The notes under the pieces were generated by a model. The model saw nothing but the letters and a program-made list of their open reading frames with translations. It ran no database searches and had not been told where the DNA came from. The position numbers and the translations under genes were made by a program. DNA of 64,000 nt from an uncultured Sphingomonadaceae bacterium (lineage in GTDB: Bacteria; Pseudomonadota; Alphaproteobacteria; Sphingomonadales; Sphingomonadaceae): positions 124,001-188,000 of the forward strand of contig CANLQE010000001.1 of the NCBI GenBank assembly GCA_947493215.1, read 5' to 3'. Below are positions 25,087 to 34,420 of this stretch, piece after piece (position 1 is the stretch's first letter; each line of letters opens with the position of its first letter).

Positions 25087-26463
25087 ATGACCAGCAAACC
25101 AACAGATCAGAGAACAAGCGGAGCCAAACCGGCATCTTTTGCTCCAGTCGGACCTTTGACCGGTCGGGTAACCGTACCGGGCGATAAATCCATATCCCAC
25201 CGCTCGCTGATTCTCTCTGCACTCGCCATCGGCAAGAGCGAGATTACTGGCCTGCTGGAAGGCGAAGATGTTCTGGCCACAGCAGCCGCACTGCGCGCTA
25301 TGGGAGCGACAATCGACAAGAACGATGACATCTGGACAGTCTACGGGGTCGGTGTAGGCGGCTTGATGCAACCAGAGACCGCCATTGACTTAGGGAATAG
25401 CGGCACCTCTGTACGCCTTCTTATGGGGCTAGTGGCCGCTCATGACATTAGTGTAACTTTCACAGGCGATGCGAGCCTTTCAAAGCGCCCGATGGGCCGG
25501 GTAACAGATCCGCTTTCTCTGATGGGTGCTGATTTTACGGCGCGAATGTCAGTGGATGGCAAGGCCTGCCTGCCCTTAACAGTGCGCGGCCTTTGCCCAG
25601 CGGTTCCGATGGAATATCGCCTGCCAGTTGCCTCTGCGCAGGTAAAGTCAGCGATCCTGTTAGCCGGACTGAATACCCCCGGCGTTACGCGTATAATTGA
25701 ACCCGTTCCGACCCGCGACCACAGCGAGACCATGTTGAAGGGTTTTGGTGCAGATATCTCGGTCGAAGTTGACAAAGAAGGTAGTCGGATCATCTCGCTT
25801 GTTGGCGAAGCAGAATTAACGCCACAAACCATTACGGTCCCCGGCGACCCTTCTTCTGCAGCCTTTCCGATCGTCGCAGCCTTGCTCGTGCCAGGGTCAG
25901 ACATCGTGGTTGAGAATGTCGGGATTAACCCCACTCGCGCTGGCCTATTTACCGTGCTCCAGAAAATGGGCGGCGATATAAGCTTTGAAAACCAGCGCAC
26001 GGTCGGTGGCGAGCCGGTCGCCGATATCCATGTAAAACACAGCAAACTCAATGGCATGAAGGTGCCGCCCGATATAGCGCCCAGCATGATCGATGAATTT
26101 CCGATTCTGTTTGTCGCTGCAGCGTTAGCAGAAGGACAAACGACAACCGGAGGTCTGTCAGAACTGCGCGTCAAAGAGTCTGACAGGCTTTCGCAAATGG
26201 CCGAAGGCCTTGGTTTGCTGGGTGTCGAGGTCACCGAAAAAGAAGATGGCTTGATCATAACCGGCACAGGCGGTCAGCTTCTGACCGCCTGTGCCGATAA
26301 CAAAGCTATAAAAACAGCCCTTGATCACCGGATTGCGATGAGCTTTGCCGTTGCGGGACTGGTCACAAACATGGGCGCGACCGTCGATGACATGAGCCCT
26401 ACAGAGACCAGCTTTCCGGGCTTTACCGATTTGCTCGCGATTTTGCAGAGCGCTGCCAAATGA
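25087..26463 (+). CDS. aroA: 5-enolpyruvylshikimate-3-phosphate synthase, class II-like
   Basis: 458 residues. It transfers the enolpyruvyl group of PEP to shikimate-3-phosphate in aromatic amino-acid synthesis. Motifs: VPGDKSISHRSLI, LGNSGTSVRLLMG, GDASLSKRPMGRV, PVPTRDHSETML, PGDPSSAAFPIVAALLVPGSD. GDASL-x-KRPMGRV and PGDPSSAAFP resemble the class II (CP4-type) enzymes. The motif corresponding to the CP4 glyphosate-tolerance alanine reads GNSGT, with glycine there. It overlaps cmk by ATGA. Confidence 0.96.
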   Translation: MTSKPTDQRTSGAKPASFAPVGPLTGRVTVPGDKSISHRSLILSALAIGKSEITGLLEGEDVLATAAALRAMGATIDKNDDIWTVYGVGVGGLMQPETAIDLGNSGTSVRLLMGLVAAHDISVTFTGDASLSKRPMGRVTDPLSLMGADFTARMSVDGKACLPLTVRGLCPAVPMEYRLPVASAQVKSAILLAGLNTPGVTRIIEPVPTRDHSETMLKGFGADISVEVDKEGSRIISLVGEAELTPQTITVPGDPSSAAFPIVAALLVPGSDIVVENVGINPTRAGLFTVLQKMGGDISFENQRTVGGEPVADIHVKHSKLNGMKVPPDIAPSMIDEFPILFVAAALAEGQTTTGGLSELRVKESDRLSQMAEGLGLLGVEVTEKEDGLIITGTGGQLLTACADNKAIKTALDHRIAMSFAVAGLVTNMGATVDDMSPTETSFPGFTDLLAILQSAAK

Positions 26464-27104
26464 TCATCGCCGTTGATGGTCCTACCGCCTCTGGCAAAGG
26501 CACAATTTCCAAGGAGCTGGCGAAGCATTTCTCTCTCCCCTTCCTCGATACCGGTTTGCTCTATCGGGCCGTCGGCTGGACGTTGAGCGAGCAAGAAGGC
26601 AATGCCGATAATCCGACAGACGCGCTGCTGGCCTGCATGTTCGACAGCGCGCTGCTCGACAATCCGGCTTTGCGCAGCGAAGTGGTTGGCGGCCTCGCAA
26701 GTCGCGTTTCCGTCCATCCCCAAGTCCGCCGCGCGCTCGACAAACGTCAGAAGGATTTCGCCTACCAACCGGCAGGCGCCGTCCTCGATGGCCGCGATAT
26801 CGGCACAGTCATAGCGCCTGACGCTGATGTGAAGCTGTTCGTGACCGCTTCATCCGAGGCACGCGCAGTGCGGCGTTTTGAAGAAATGAAACGGCGCGGC
26901 GAGCGTGTGAATTTCGATGATATTCTTGCAGATATTCTGAAACGCGATGCACGCGATCAAAATCGCACAACCGCGCCTCTGAAACCCGCAGAAGATGCGG
27001 ACTTGCTTGATACAACCGATTTGACTATAGGCGACGCCATTCAACAGGCAATTGCCTTGGTGAATGCGAAGATAAGCCGCCGGCGCGACAAAGATCCGGC
27101 ATAG
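26460..27104 (+). CDS. cmk: Cytidylate kinase
   Basis: 214 residues. It phosphorylates CMP and dCMP. The P-loop is DGPTASGKGTIS, the substrate region FLDTGLLYRAVGW, and the conserved DGRDIGTVIAPDADVKLFVTAS and RDQNRTTAPL are present. It is coupled to aroA by a 4-bp overlap and followed by rpsA, a common bacterial aroA-cmk-rpsA order. Confidence 0.96.
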   Translation: MIIAVDGPTASGKGTISKELAKHFSLPFLDTGLLYRAVGWTLSEQEGNADNPTDALLACMFDSALLDNPALRSEVVGGLASRVSVHPQVRRALDKRQKDFAYQPAGAVLDGRDIGTVIAPDADVKLFVTASSEARAVRRFEEMKRRGERVNFDDILADILKRDARDQNRTTAPLKPAEDADLLDTTDLTIGDAIQQAIALVNAKISRRRDKDPA

Positions 27105-27252
27105 CAGAAAAGCGATGTGCAAGACGGAACGGTGACAAACCGCTCTGGCTTTGGCGCAGCTTTTTCTATTTCTGGCTGACCCTTCCGATCACCTAGTTTG
27201 GCAGTTTTCTGGGGAATATGGTTGTCACATCCGGTGGCGATTATGTTTTGGT

Positions 27253-27279
27253 CCAAGACCAGCGGAACCAACCGCTTGG
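27253..27279 (+). promoter_or_regulatory. Stem-loop in the rpsA leader
   Basis: AGCGG (27261-27265) pairs with CCGCT (27272-27276), extendable by CCAA/TTGG on the outside, about 32 bases before the rpsA ATG. Its role is unknown; autogenous regulation is one possibility. Confidence 0.3.
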
Positions 27280-27310
27280 CCCGAAAAAATGACTATTAAG
27301 GAACTCTTAT

Positions 27311-29014
27311 ATGGCCTCTACGGCATTTCCCAGTCGCGACGATTTCGCGGCACTATTAAACGAATCAATTGGCGGTGAAGATCAAGGCTTTGAAGGCCGC
27401 GTGGTCAAAGGCACCGTCGTCGGCATCGAAAATGACATGGCTGTCATCGATGTAGGCTTGAAATCAGAAGGCCGTGTAGCGCTGCGCGAATTCGCCGCTC
27501 CCGGTCAAAAAGCAGACCTGAATGTTGGCGATGAAGTCGAAGTTTATGTCGACCGCATTGAAAATGTAAACGGCGAAGCCATGCTGTCCCGCGACCGCGC
27601 ACGCCGCGAAGCATCTTGGGACAAGCTTGAAAAAGAATATGACGAAGGCAACCGCGTTGACGGCATTATCTTCGGACGCGTCAAAGGCGGCTTTACGGTT
27701 GATCTTGACGGCGCCGTAGCCTTCCTGCCCGGCAGCCAGGTTGATGTCCGCCCCGTGCGCGACGTGACCCCGCTGATGGACATCTCACAACCTTTCCAAA
27801 TCCTGAAAATGGACCGCAAGCGTGGCAATATTGTTGTGTCTCGCCGCGCTATTTTGGAAGAAACCCGCGCAGAACAGCGCTCTGGTCTGATCGAATCACT
27901 GGCTGAAGGCCAAGTGACCGAAGGCGTTGTGAAGAACATCACCGATTATGGTGCATTTGTTGACCTGGGCGGCATTGATGGCCTGCTCCATGTCACTGAT
28001 CTTAGCTACAAGCGGGTTAATCATCCTAATGAGATGATCAACATCGGCGATACGCTGAAAGTCCAGATCATCAAGATCAACAAAGACACACAGCGTATTT
28101 CACTCGGCATGAAACAGCTTGAAAGCGATCCATGGGATGCGGCTTCCGAGAAATATGCCGTTGGCACGAAATTGTCTGGCTCCGTCACCAACATCACCGA
28201 ATATGGTGCTTTTGTTGAACTGGAAGCTGGCATTGAGGGTCTTGTCCACGTTTCAGAAATGAGCTGGACCAAGAAAAACGTTCATCCTGGCAAAATCGTC
28301 TCCACCTCTCAGGAAGTCGACGTTATCGTTCTCGAAGTCGATACCGAGAAGCGCCGGATTTCTCTGGGTCTCAAACAGGCTCAGTCCAACCCATGGACCG
28401 ACTTTGCAGATACGCACCCGGTTGGTAGCCATGTCGAAGGCGAAGTCAAAAACGCAACCGAATTTGGCCTGTTCATCGGCCTTGAAGGCGACGTGGACGG
28501 CATGGTTCACATGTCCGACATCGCGTGGGGCATTTCCGGTGAAGACGCGCTGAACCTCCACCATAAGGGTGAACAGGTTAAAGCGATTGTTCTCGACATT
28601 GATGTTGAGAAAGAACGTATTTCATTGGGCATGAAGCAGCTTGAAAAAGGTGCGCCAGCTGTTGGCGGTACCGACACAGGCGGCCTCAAGAAAGGTTCGG
28701 TTACTACCATTACCGTGCTGGAAGTCCGTGACGGCGGCCTCGAAGTGCAGGTTGGTGACGACGGCGCAACCGGCTTCATCAAACGGACCGACCTTGGTCG
28801 TGATCGTGACGAGCAACGTCCTGACCGGTTCCAGGTTGGGCAAAAGCTCGACGCAATGGTTATCGGCTTCGATCGTTCCAAAAAACCGAATTTCTCGATC
28901 AAAGCCCATCAGCTCGCAGAAGAGAAACAGGCTGTCGAACAGTTTGGTTCCACCGATTCCGGTGCAAGCCTCGGCGACATTCTTGGCGAAGCGCTCAAGA
29001 AAAAAGACGACTAA
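27311..29014 (+). CDS. rpsA: 30S ribosomal protein S1
   Basis: 567 residues, a full-length proteobacterial S1 with serial S1/OB RNA-binding domains. The repeated unit GxVTNITEYGAFVELEAGIEGLVHVSEM is seen at several positions. It brings mRNA to the 30S subunit. An AAGGA box about seven bases before ATG fits. A short hairpin in the leader (27261-27276) could be a site of autogenous control, as S1 is known to repress itself elsewhere. A strong terminator follows. Confidence 0.97.
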   Translation: MASTAFPSRDDFAALLNESIGGEDQGFEGRVVKGTVVGIENDMAVIDVGLKSEGRVALREFAAPGQKADLNVGDEVEVYVDRIENVNGEAMLSRDRARREASWDKLEKEYDEGNRVDGIIFGRVKGGFTVDLDGAVAFLPGSQVDVRPVRDVTPLMDISQPFQILKMDRKRGNIVVSRRAILEETRAEQRSGLIESLAEGQVTEGVVKNITDYGAFVDLGGIDGLLHVTDLSYKRVNHPNEMINIGDTLKVQIIKINKDTQRISLGMKQLESDPWDAASEKYAVGTKLSGSVTNITEYGAFVELEAGIEGLVHVSEMSWTKKNVHPGKIVSTSQEVDVIVLEVDTEKRRISLGLKQAQSNPWTDFADTHPVGSHVEGEVKNATEFGLFIGLEGDVDGMVHMSDIAWGISGEDALNLHHKGEQVKAIVLDIDVEKERISLGMKQLEKGAPAVGGTDTGGLKKGSVTTITVLEVRDGGLEVQVGDDGATGFIKRTDLGRDRDEQRPDRFQVGQKLDAMVIGFDRSKKPNFSIKAHQLAEEKQAVEQFGSTDSGASLGDILGEALKKKDD

Positions 29015-29058
29015 GCCGCTGGGCCCATATCCGTTCAGGGGCCCGAACAAGTTTCAAG

Positions 29059-29093
29059 AAAAAGCCCGTTCTCCGAAAGGAGGCGGGCTTTTT
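29059..29093 (+). terminator. Intrinsic terminator after rpsA
   Basis: AAAAAGCCCG...CGGGCTTTTT stem with an inner CTCC-GAAA-GGAG tetraloop hairpin, ending in a T run. It lies 45 bp after the rpsA stop. Confidence 0.9.
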
Positions 29094-29299
29094 CATTGCT
29101 CGAGAGATTTTCTGCGTAATCGGAGATGCGGCCAATCCGTCCCAGTTCAAGACGTATTGCAATGTAAAATCCAAAGCCCATTGAAAACATGTAAATTTTC
29201 TGTCACTATCCTATCATAATCGCTATGGTTCAACGCGGTGTTGACGGGAAGCGAACAGCTTAGATTCCTTGATTGCCCCACAATTGGAAAGGCACCCTC

Positions 29300-29581
29300 A
29301 TGATACGTTCTGAACTGCTTGAGAAACTGGCCGAAGAGAATCCCGATCTGAAACCGGACGAGATTGAAAAGATTGTTGACCTATTTTTCAATCAGATAAG
29401 CCAAAAACTGGCTGAGGGCGGTCGCGTCGAATTGCGTGGTTTTGGCGCCTTTTCGACCCGGGAGCGTAAACCGCGTATCGGCCGCAATCCCCGCACCGGA
29501 GAATCGGTGGAGGTTCCAGCCAAGCGTGTTCCCTATTTCAAACCAGGCAAAGAAATTCGTGAACGCCTCAACAAAGGCTGA
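29300..29581 (+). CDS. ihfB: Integration host factor subunit beta
   Basis: 93 residues from ATG 29300 ([17 protein letters not shown]), with AAAGG nine bases upstream. The HU/IHF fold is complete: N-terminal helices, [28 protein letters not shown] with the DNA-intercalating RNPRTG arm, and [14 protein letters not shown]. It bends DNA as a heterodimer with IhfA. The rpsA-ihfB order is standard in proteobacteria. Confidence 0.95.
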   Translation: MIRSELLEKLAEENPDLKPDEIEKIVDLFFNQISQKLAEGGRVELRGFGAFSTRERKPRIGRNPRTGESVEVPAKRVPYFKPGKEIRERLNKG

Positions 29582-29720
29582 GCCCAAAAGCCGCTAGGCG
29601 TCCGAAACTGTCAAATGCCGGGCAGCTTCTATAAAAATTTCGATTTAGCCCATCTCAGCACTTGACCTGCCGAGCGCAATGATGCTTGTCGCTTATTCCA
29701 GCAAGACTGGATCTACCGGT

Positions 29721-29806
29721 GCGGACGTGGCGAAATGGTAGACGCAGCAGACTTAAAATCTGCTATCCGAATGGGTGTGCGGGTTCGAGTCCCGCCGTCC
29801 GCACCA
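29721..29806 (+). tRNA. tRNA-Leu (anticodon UAA)
   Basis: 86 nt with encoded CCA. The acceptor stem is GCGGACG/CGTCCGC, the D arm contains TGGCGAAATGGTAGACGC, the anticodon stem GCAGA/TCTGC with loop CTTAAAA gives TAA, and a long variable arm (TATCCGAATGGGTGT) follows as expected for class II tRNA. The T arm is GGGTTCGAGTCCC. The pilus locus begins downstream. Confidence 0.96.
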
Positions 29807-30193
29807 GTTTTTTGATATACAATTGAATTATAAAGCAAATATTTGATTCTTATAAAACTACATACCGTCCTGTATCGTTTATGTTGTCCATCGTATTTGA
29901 ACATCAGTGATAACACTCGTTATTATTCGATGGCGACGTCAGCTTTCGAGCATCTACTGCTAGACTAGTTCTTGAACGCAATGCGAGGTTTTAAAGACTT
30001 TCTGGAATGCCATCAGCAAGCGCCGATTTTCAAAAACTCTCGGCGAAAGGGCAGAAAAGAAAAGAAACCAATTGTGACTACTTGAATCGACAAAAGGTTA
30101 ATCCTGTTGCCTTCTCTACGATCTCGGTGTTAGTCCTTAATTGCTGGTATATCTCGATTGGAGATAGCCGCATTTCAATTGGGGGATTGAATC
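29807..30193. other. AT-rich intergenic region upstream of the pilus locus
   Basis: 387 bp between tRNA-Leu and the fimbrial chaperone, noticeably AT-rich. It should hold the promoter of the chaperone-usher genes, but I could not pick a convincing -35/-10 pair. I see no gene and no repeat of the tRNA 3' end. Confidence 0.6.
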
Positions 30194-30997
30194 TTGCTGC
30201 AAAGAGTAAAAAGATGGGTAGCCCGTCTAGTTGGCGTGGTTTCCGCAGCCGTGTTTGCTTTAACGGCCGTGGTGGCAGAGGCGTCGCGCGTGTCGCCGAT
30301 GATCGTCGAGATAAAGCCAACAGGTAGAGATTCTGTGGCTCGTGTGGAGCTAACCAACGACGCTCAGCGTGACATTCCTTATGAAGTGGAAATGATGCGA
30401 GGAGAAATCTCTCCCGAAGGTCAGCTCTCGCTCACCAGCGCGGACGAACAGTTTATCGTCTCCCCCCCTCAAACGATAGTCGAAGCAAATACACAGCAAG
30501 TCTTCCGGATACAATATGTCGGTGAGGAAGCGCTTGATCGCTCGCAGGTTTACTATCTTTCGGTCAAACAAATTCCGGTGGCATTCGAAGAAGGGAAGAA
30601 CCAGGTCCAAGTAGTCATCAATTACAATGTCTTGGTCAACGTCGTACCTGACGGGACTTCGCCACAGGCCTCGGTACGCAGCGCATCCTATATTGAGCGC
30701 GAGCAATCGACCGATGACTTGGCGGATGACGAAAAACCTGAAGAAGCGCCTTTGGAAAAGGGCATTCTCGTTGATTTGGGTAATGATGGAAACCGCTATT
30801 TTTTCGCCGGTAGGTCCGATTGGTCGATTTCGGCACAAACCACCGCAGGCGAGCCATTTGAACAATCTTACACCGGCGAAGAAATGTCGCGGCTGATCGG
30901 AGCAGGGGTGGTCGGGCCCGGCAAGAACCGGATATTCTTTCTCCCAACCGAAAAAGAACTTGATACAGATTCGCTTCAAATCACTGTTGATCCCTAA
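30194..30997 (+). CDS. Periplasmic pilus chaperone (PapD-like)
   Basis: 267 residues. It starts at TTG, preceded seven bases upstream by GGGGGA. The signal segment is VVSAAVFALTAVVAEA. An Ig-like PapD N-terminal domain follows: SPMIVEIKPTGRDSVARVEL, DIPYEVEMMRG, QQVFRIQYVG and the strand containing the usual alternating hydrophobics NQVQVVINYNVLVNVVP. It would fold and cap pilin subunits in the periplasm by donor-strand complementation. The C-terminal domain is more divergent. First gene of the set; the usher follows after 6 bp. Confidence 0.84.
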   Translation: MLQRVKRWVARLVGVVSAAVFALTAVVAEASRVSPMIVEIKPTGRDSVARVELTNDAQRDIPYEVEMMRGEISPEGQLSLTSADEQFIVSPPQTIVEANTQQVFRIQYVGEEALDRSQVYYLSVKQIPVAFEEGKNQVQVVINYNVLVNVVPDGTSPQASVRSASYIEREQSTDDLADDEKPEEAPLEKGILVDLGNDGNRYFFAGRSDWSISAQTTAGEPFEQSYTGEEMSRLIGAGVVGPGKNRIFFLPTEKELDTDSLQITVDP

Positions 30998-31003
30998 TCG
31001 ATC

Positions 31004-33511
31004 ATGTGGGGTGCAAAGAAAAATCTGAGGCTATGTGTGGGCGCGCTCGCATTGACGACAGGAACCGAGGTTCTCGCGCAGGGCGGTGCCCAAACCGAAC
31101 CGGTCCCTGAAAAGAATACTTTAGAACAACCGGCAGCGCGACCGGAGATGAGCTTGTATCCGCTGGCATTAGCCGGCGTTCCCTTCGGCGACGTCCAGCT
31201 CAAAGTTGATTCGCGAGGCGAAGTCTCTGTCGATTCGCAAGGCGAAGTCTCTGTCGATGCCGCGAGCTTGCGACGGGAATTGAGCAACCGCCTCAACGAG
31301 GCCGGTCAGATCGCGCTCGATGCGGCCATTAATGGTCGCCCTGTTGTTGAAACAAAGGACCTCCAGACGGCTGGCTTCGAACTGCAATATAACCCTAAAC
31401 AACTTTGGCTGTCCGTGAATTCAATCAAACCCGAATTTTTACCGGTTCAACAGCTAGGGCAAACCGCGCCCTCCAATAGTCGGCTCGAGCTAAAAACCGC
31501 GGAACCCGCAAATTTCAGCACATATATGAACGTCACGGGGAATTTCGACTACTCAACCCGTAGCAGCGGCGACAAACCCGATTTCTTTTTTGACGGTGCA
31601 ACCCGCGTTGGTGGCGTTGTTGTCGAATATGAAGGAGCGCTTACCGATCAGTTCGGAGGGTCCTATGGATTTTCTCGCCGCAATACCCGGGCGGTATATG
31701 ACGATCCGAAAACTTATCGACGTTACTCAGCGGGTGATATTCGCCTCAACACTTTATCAATCCTTCGCTCTCCACAAATCGGTGGCATAGCGATTGAAAA
31801 AAGCCGAGATATCTTTGACCCTTTCTCTTCGGTCACGCGACTCGCAGGCCGGCAGATATTCCTCGACAACAGATCGAATGTCGATGTCCTGATTAACGGC
31901 GCCCAATATGACAGTTTTCAACTGGATGCCGGCACTTACGACTTGGCGAGTTTACCTGTCCAGCAGGGTTCTAACGACATTCAGTTGCGGGTTCGCGATT
32001 CCTTTGGCCAAGAAAAGATCATTGATTATAATTTTTTCTTCGAAAATTTGGAACTTCCGGCTGGCGAAGAGGAATATTCATTCGGGATAGGTTTTCTTGC
32101 CGACTCTTTGGGGTTTGAACCCAGTTACAGCAATGACATTGCAGCCTCTGGCTATTACCGCCTTGGGCTGTCATCGGACCTAATTGTCGGGGGCGCTTTT
32201 CAGGTATCCGAGGATGCTCAGGTCGTTGGGGGAACCATGTCGGTCGTTCCGCAAGTGGTGCCGGGCGTTTTCGATCTTGAAGCGGCCGCTAGCAATTCAG
32301 ACGATGGGACTGGGTTCGCCTTTAGAGCAGGGTATCGTTACCTAACCAGCGGCACGCCTACGGAAGCGAGCCAGTTTGCCATTGATATCGATTATGAGAG
32401 CGGTAGTTTTCGGACTATTGAAAATGTTCTTCCTTCTAATTTCGATCTGTTGTCAGTTTCCGCAACCTACTCGAAGTCTTTCAACGAAAAAACTTTTGCG
32501 GTGTTCGGCGGCAACTATTTGAGCCGCGGCGGAGCGCGCGACGATTACACAGCCTATTTTGAAGTAAATCATCGCATTTCGAACAAGTTGCGTCTGACGG
32601 TTGGAGCAGAATATGGGCTCGCTACAGACTTTCGCCGCAGTTTGGGAGTACGGGTCGGCGTTACGATGGCATTAGGCGGGCGTACGCGGGCAAGTGCCGA
32701 CTACCGAAGCCGGACCGACAGTCTGAGGGCAAACATATCACGCGGTTCGGATGAACAGGTTGGTTCATTCGGATATGATATCGGAATGTCGAGATTCGGT
32801 GATGATACCCAAGCCGACGCGCAGTTGGAATATAATGCAAACAGGTTCGAAGCGCGGGCAGATCTTTCAAGCACCGGAAATTCCTTTGGCAATGTATTCG
32901 ATGAACAGAGAGCAAGACTGCAGATTGGAACGTCGTTAGCTTATGCTGGAGGCTCGTTTGGTATAGGTCGGCCAATCAGCAATTCTTTCCTGCTTGCGAA
33001 GCCCCATCCCGCCCTTGAGGAACAGGGCGTTGTCTCGGCCCGTACGCTTGCCAGAGGTAATTATTATGCGCGGAGCGGAGCTGTCGGGGCGGCTGTGCAA
33101 GGCGACTTGTCACCCTATAACAGACAAAGCGTACAATATGATGCCGCTGACCCAGTCGATGGATTCGATGTTGGCGATGGCACTGTGATGATTGAACCGC
33201 CTTATAAAAGCGGTTATCGATTGATTGTTGGCAGTGAACATTTTGTGAGTGTTATTGGCAATATAGCTGATGGTGACGGCCCTATTGCGCTGGCTGCGGG
33301 ACGTGTTACTGCGCTCGACGAGAACGAAGACTTTGAAGCGTTGCCATTTTTCACCAATTCGCGAGGCAGGTTTGGTTTGTTTGGACTTGCACCGGGCAAG
33401 AGCTATGAAGTGCTACTGTCTGACACAGACCGGAAATTCGTAATCGAAATTCCCGCCAAAGGGGATCCGGTGCTGCGGATGGATACAATCATACTGCCAG
33501 TCGCGGAATAG
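31004..33511 (+). CDS. Outer-membrane fimbrial usher
   Basis: 835 residues. It has a signal peptide, an N-terminal periplasmic region, then a long alternating beta-strand section typical of the 24-strand PapC/FimD pore (YGFSRRNTRAVYDDPKTYRRYSAGDI; SVTRLAGRQIFLDNRSNVDVLINGA; YDLASLPVQQGSNDIQLRVRD). C-terminal domains start near YKSGYRLIVGSEHFVSVIG. Ushers pass chaperone-subunit complexes out and polymerise the pilus. The sequence best fits archaic/unusual chaperone-usher systems rather than the type 1 group. An in-frame 24-bp tandem repeat lies near residue 70. Confidence 0.87.
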   Translation: MWGAKKNLRLCVGALALTTGTEVLAQGGAQTEPVPEKNTLEQPAARPEMSLYPLALAGVPFGDVQLKVDSRGEVSVDSQGEVSVDAASLRRELSNRLNEAGQIALDAAINGRPVVETKDLQTAGFELQYNPKQLWLSVNSIKPEFLPVQQLGQTAPSNSRLELKTAEPANFSTYMNVTGNFDYSTRSSGDKPDFFFDGATRVGGVVVEYEGALTDQFGGSYGFSRRNTRAVYDDPKTYRRYSAGDIRLNTLSILRSPQIGGIAIEKSRDIFDPFSSVTRLAGRQIFLDNRSNVDVLINGAQYDSFQLDAGTYDLASLPVQQGSNDIQLRVRDSFGQEKIIDYNFFFENLELPAGEEEYSFGIGFLADSLGFEPSYSNDIAASGYYRLGLSSDLIVGGAFQVSEDAQVVGGTMSVVPQVVPGVFDLEAAASNSDDGTGFAFRAGYRYLTSGTPTEASQFAIDIDYESGSFRTIENVLPSNFDLLSVSATYSKSFNEKTFAVFGGNYLSRGGARDDYTAYFEVNHRISNKLRLTVGAEYGLATDFRRSLGVRVGVTMALGGRTRASADYRSRTDSLRANISRGSDEQVGSFGYDIGMSRFGDDTQADAQLEYNANRFEARADLSSTGNSFGNVFDEQRARLQIGTSLAYAGGSFGIGRPISNSFLLAKPHPALEEQGVVSARTLARGNYYARSGAVGAAVQGDLSPYNRQSVQYDAADPVDGFDVGDGTVMIEPPYKSGYRLIVGSEHFVSVIGNIADGDGPIALAAGRVTALDENEDFEALPFFTNSRGRFGLFGLAPGKSYEVLLSDTDRKFVIEIPAKGDPVLRMDTIILPVAE
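31208..31255 (+). repeat. In-frame 24-bp tandem duplication in the usher gene
   Basis: Two copies (31208-31231 and 31232-31255) differ at one base and encode the eight-residue unit DSRGEVSV then DSQGEVSV. They lie in the N-terminal periplasmic part of the usher, before the barrel. A recent duplication is the simplest reading. Confidence 0.9.
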
Positions 33512-33520
33512 GAGGCTAAA

Positions 33521-34414
33521 TTGAAGAAATTTCATATCGTTGCACTCATCGGTCCCATGGTAATGGTCGCTAGTGCGGCATCGGCTCAGACAGGATGCAA
33601 ACCCGAATTTGTCCAGTCATCACAAATAGTAAACATATCTAACATTGCGGTAAGCGCAGGCTCGTCATCATCCGAGACCTTTCAAATCCGGGTCCGAAAC
33701 GACGGACCGCCAGGTACACAATGTTCTGCAGTTCTCAGAGTTGCGCGGCTTAGCACCTCTCCTTCTTCAACTACTATTGCCTATAATCTTCGATCGCGGG
33801 GAAGGACCCTCGAAATATCGTCAAGCGAGAATCTCCCTGGCACTGCCGCAAGCGATCTTGCAATCCCACAGCTCCCATCAGGGACTAATGGTCTTAGTGT
33901 GCCATTCCAGCTGACTATCCCAAGCGGTTGGGGCCTTTCATCAGGATCGCAGGTCGAAGATCTCATCGTCTCTCTTTTGGACGAAAGGGGATCAGTCGTA
34001 GACACTCAGCTCTTGACTATCTCGCTTAATGTGCCTCCTGCCGTCGAGGTTCGCGTTGTCGGGGTAACGGGGCAGAATGCGATTGCCAGTGTCAACTTAG
34101 GCATCTTGGATCCACAGGCCACTAATGCTTCAGGCCCCTTCGGTGTCCGTATCTGGAGCACTTCCCCTTATACAGTCAGTTTTCGATCCGAGAATGACGG
34201 CAAGCTCGTCCACTCAAGTGTGAACGCCTCGATCGACTATCAGTTGTTGATGGACCGCCAGCCGGTCAGCGTCGCTGGAGCAGTTGCGACCTATGTTGCT
34301 CGCGGGACAGATTCGCTCGGTAAGCTGCATAGGATGGGCGTCCGCGTCGAACCATTTCGCGCGCGCGCAGGAAATTATTCAGATCGGGTCGAAGTGACCG
34401 TTACCGCAAACTAG
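33521..34414 (+). CDS. Two-domain exported protein, probable pilus tip subunit
   Basis: 297 residues. It starts at TTG with a perfect AGGAGG five bases upstream, the SD overlapping the usher stop. Signal peptide VALIGPMVMVASAASAQ. An N-terminal beta domain (about 20-150) is followed by a C-terminal domain (about 165-297) ending MGVRVEPFRARAGNYSDRVEVTVTAN, which resembles the spore-coat-U/archaic pilin end G-x-Y-x-D-x-V-x-V-T-V. Two-domain architecture and position after the usher match tip adhesins such as CsuE. The homology is inferred from layout and pattern. Confidence 0.65.
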   Translation: MKKFHIVALIGPMVMVASAASAQTGCKPEFVQSSQIVNISNIAVSAGSSSSETFQIRVRNDGPPGTQCSAVLRVARLSTSPSSTTIAYNLRSRGRTLEISSSENLPGTAASDLAIPQLPSGTNGLSVPFQLTIPSGWGLSSGSQVEDLIVSLLDERGSVVDTQLLTISLNVPPAVEVRVVGVTGQNAIASVNLGILDPQATNASGPFGVRIWSTSPYTVSFRSENDGKLVHSSVNASIDYQLLMDRQPVSVAGAVATYVARGTDSLGKLHRMGVRVEPFRARAGNYSDRVEVTVTAN

Positions 34415-34420
34415 TCTGTT

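Noticed and set aside
29713-29916. Minus-strand open frame of 67 residues with GGTRTRTPIRIADFKSAAST
   Set aside because: It is the antisense translation of tRNA-Leu and its surroundings, a well-known spurious protein pattern.
30007-30327. 106-residue plus-strand frame upstream of and overlapping the chaperone start
   Set aside because: It is out of frame with the chaperone, has no signal or conserved feature and lies in AT-rich leader DNA.
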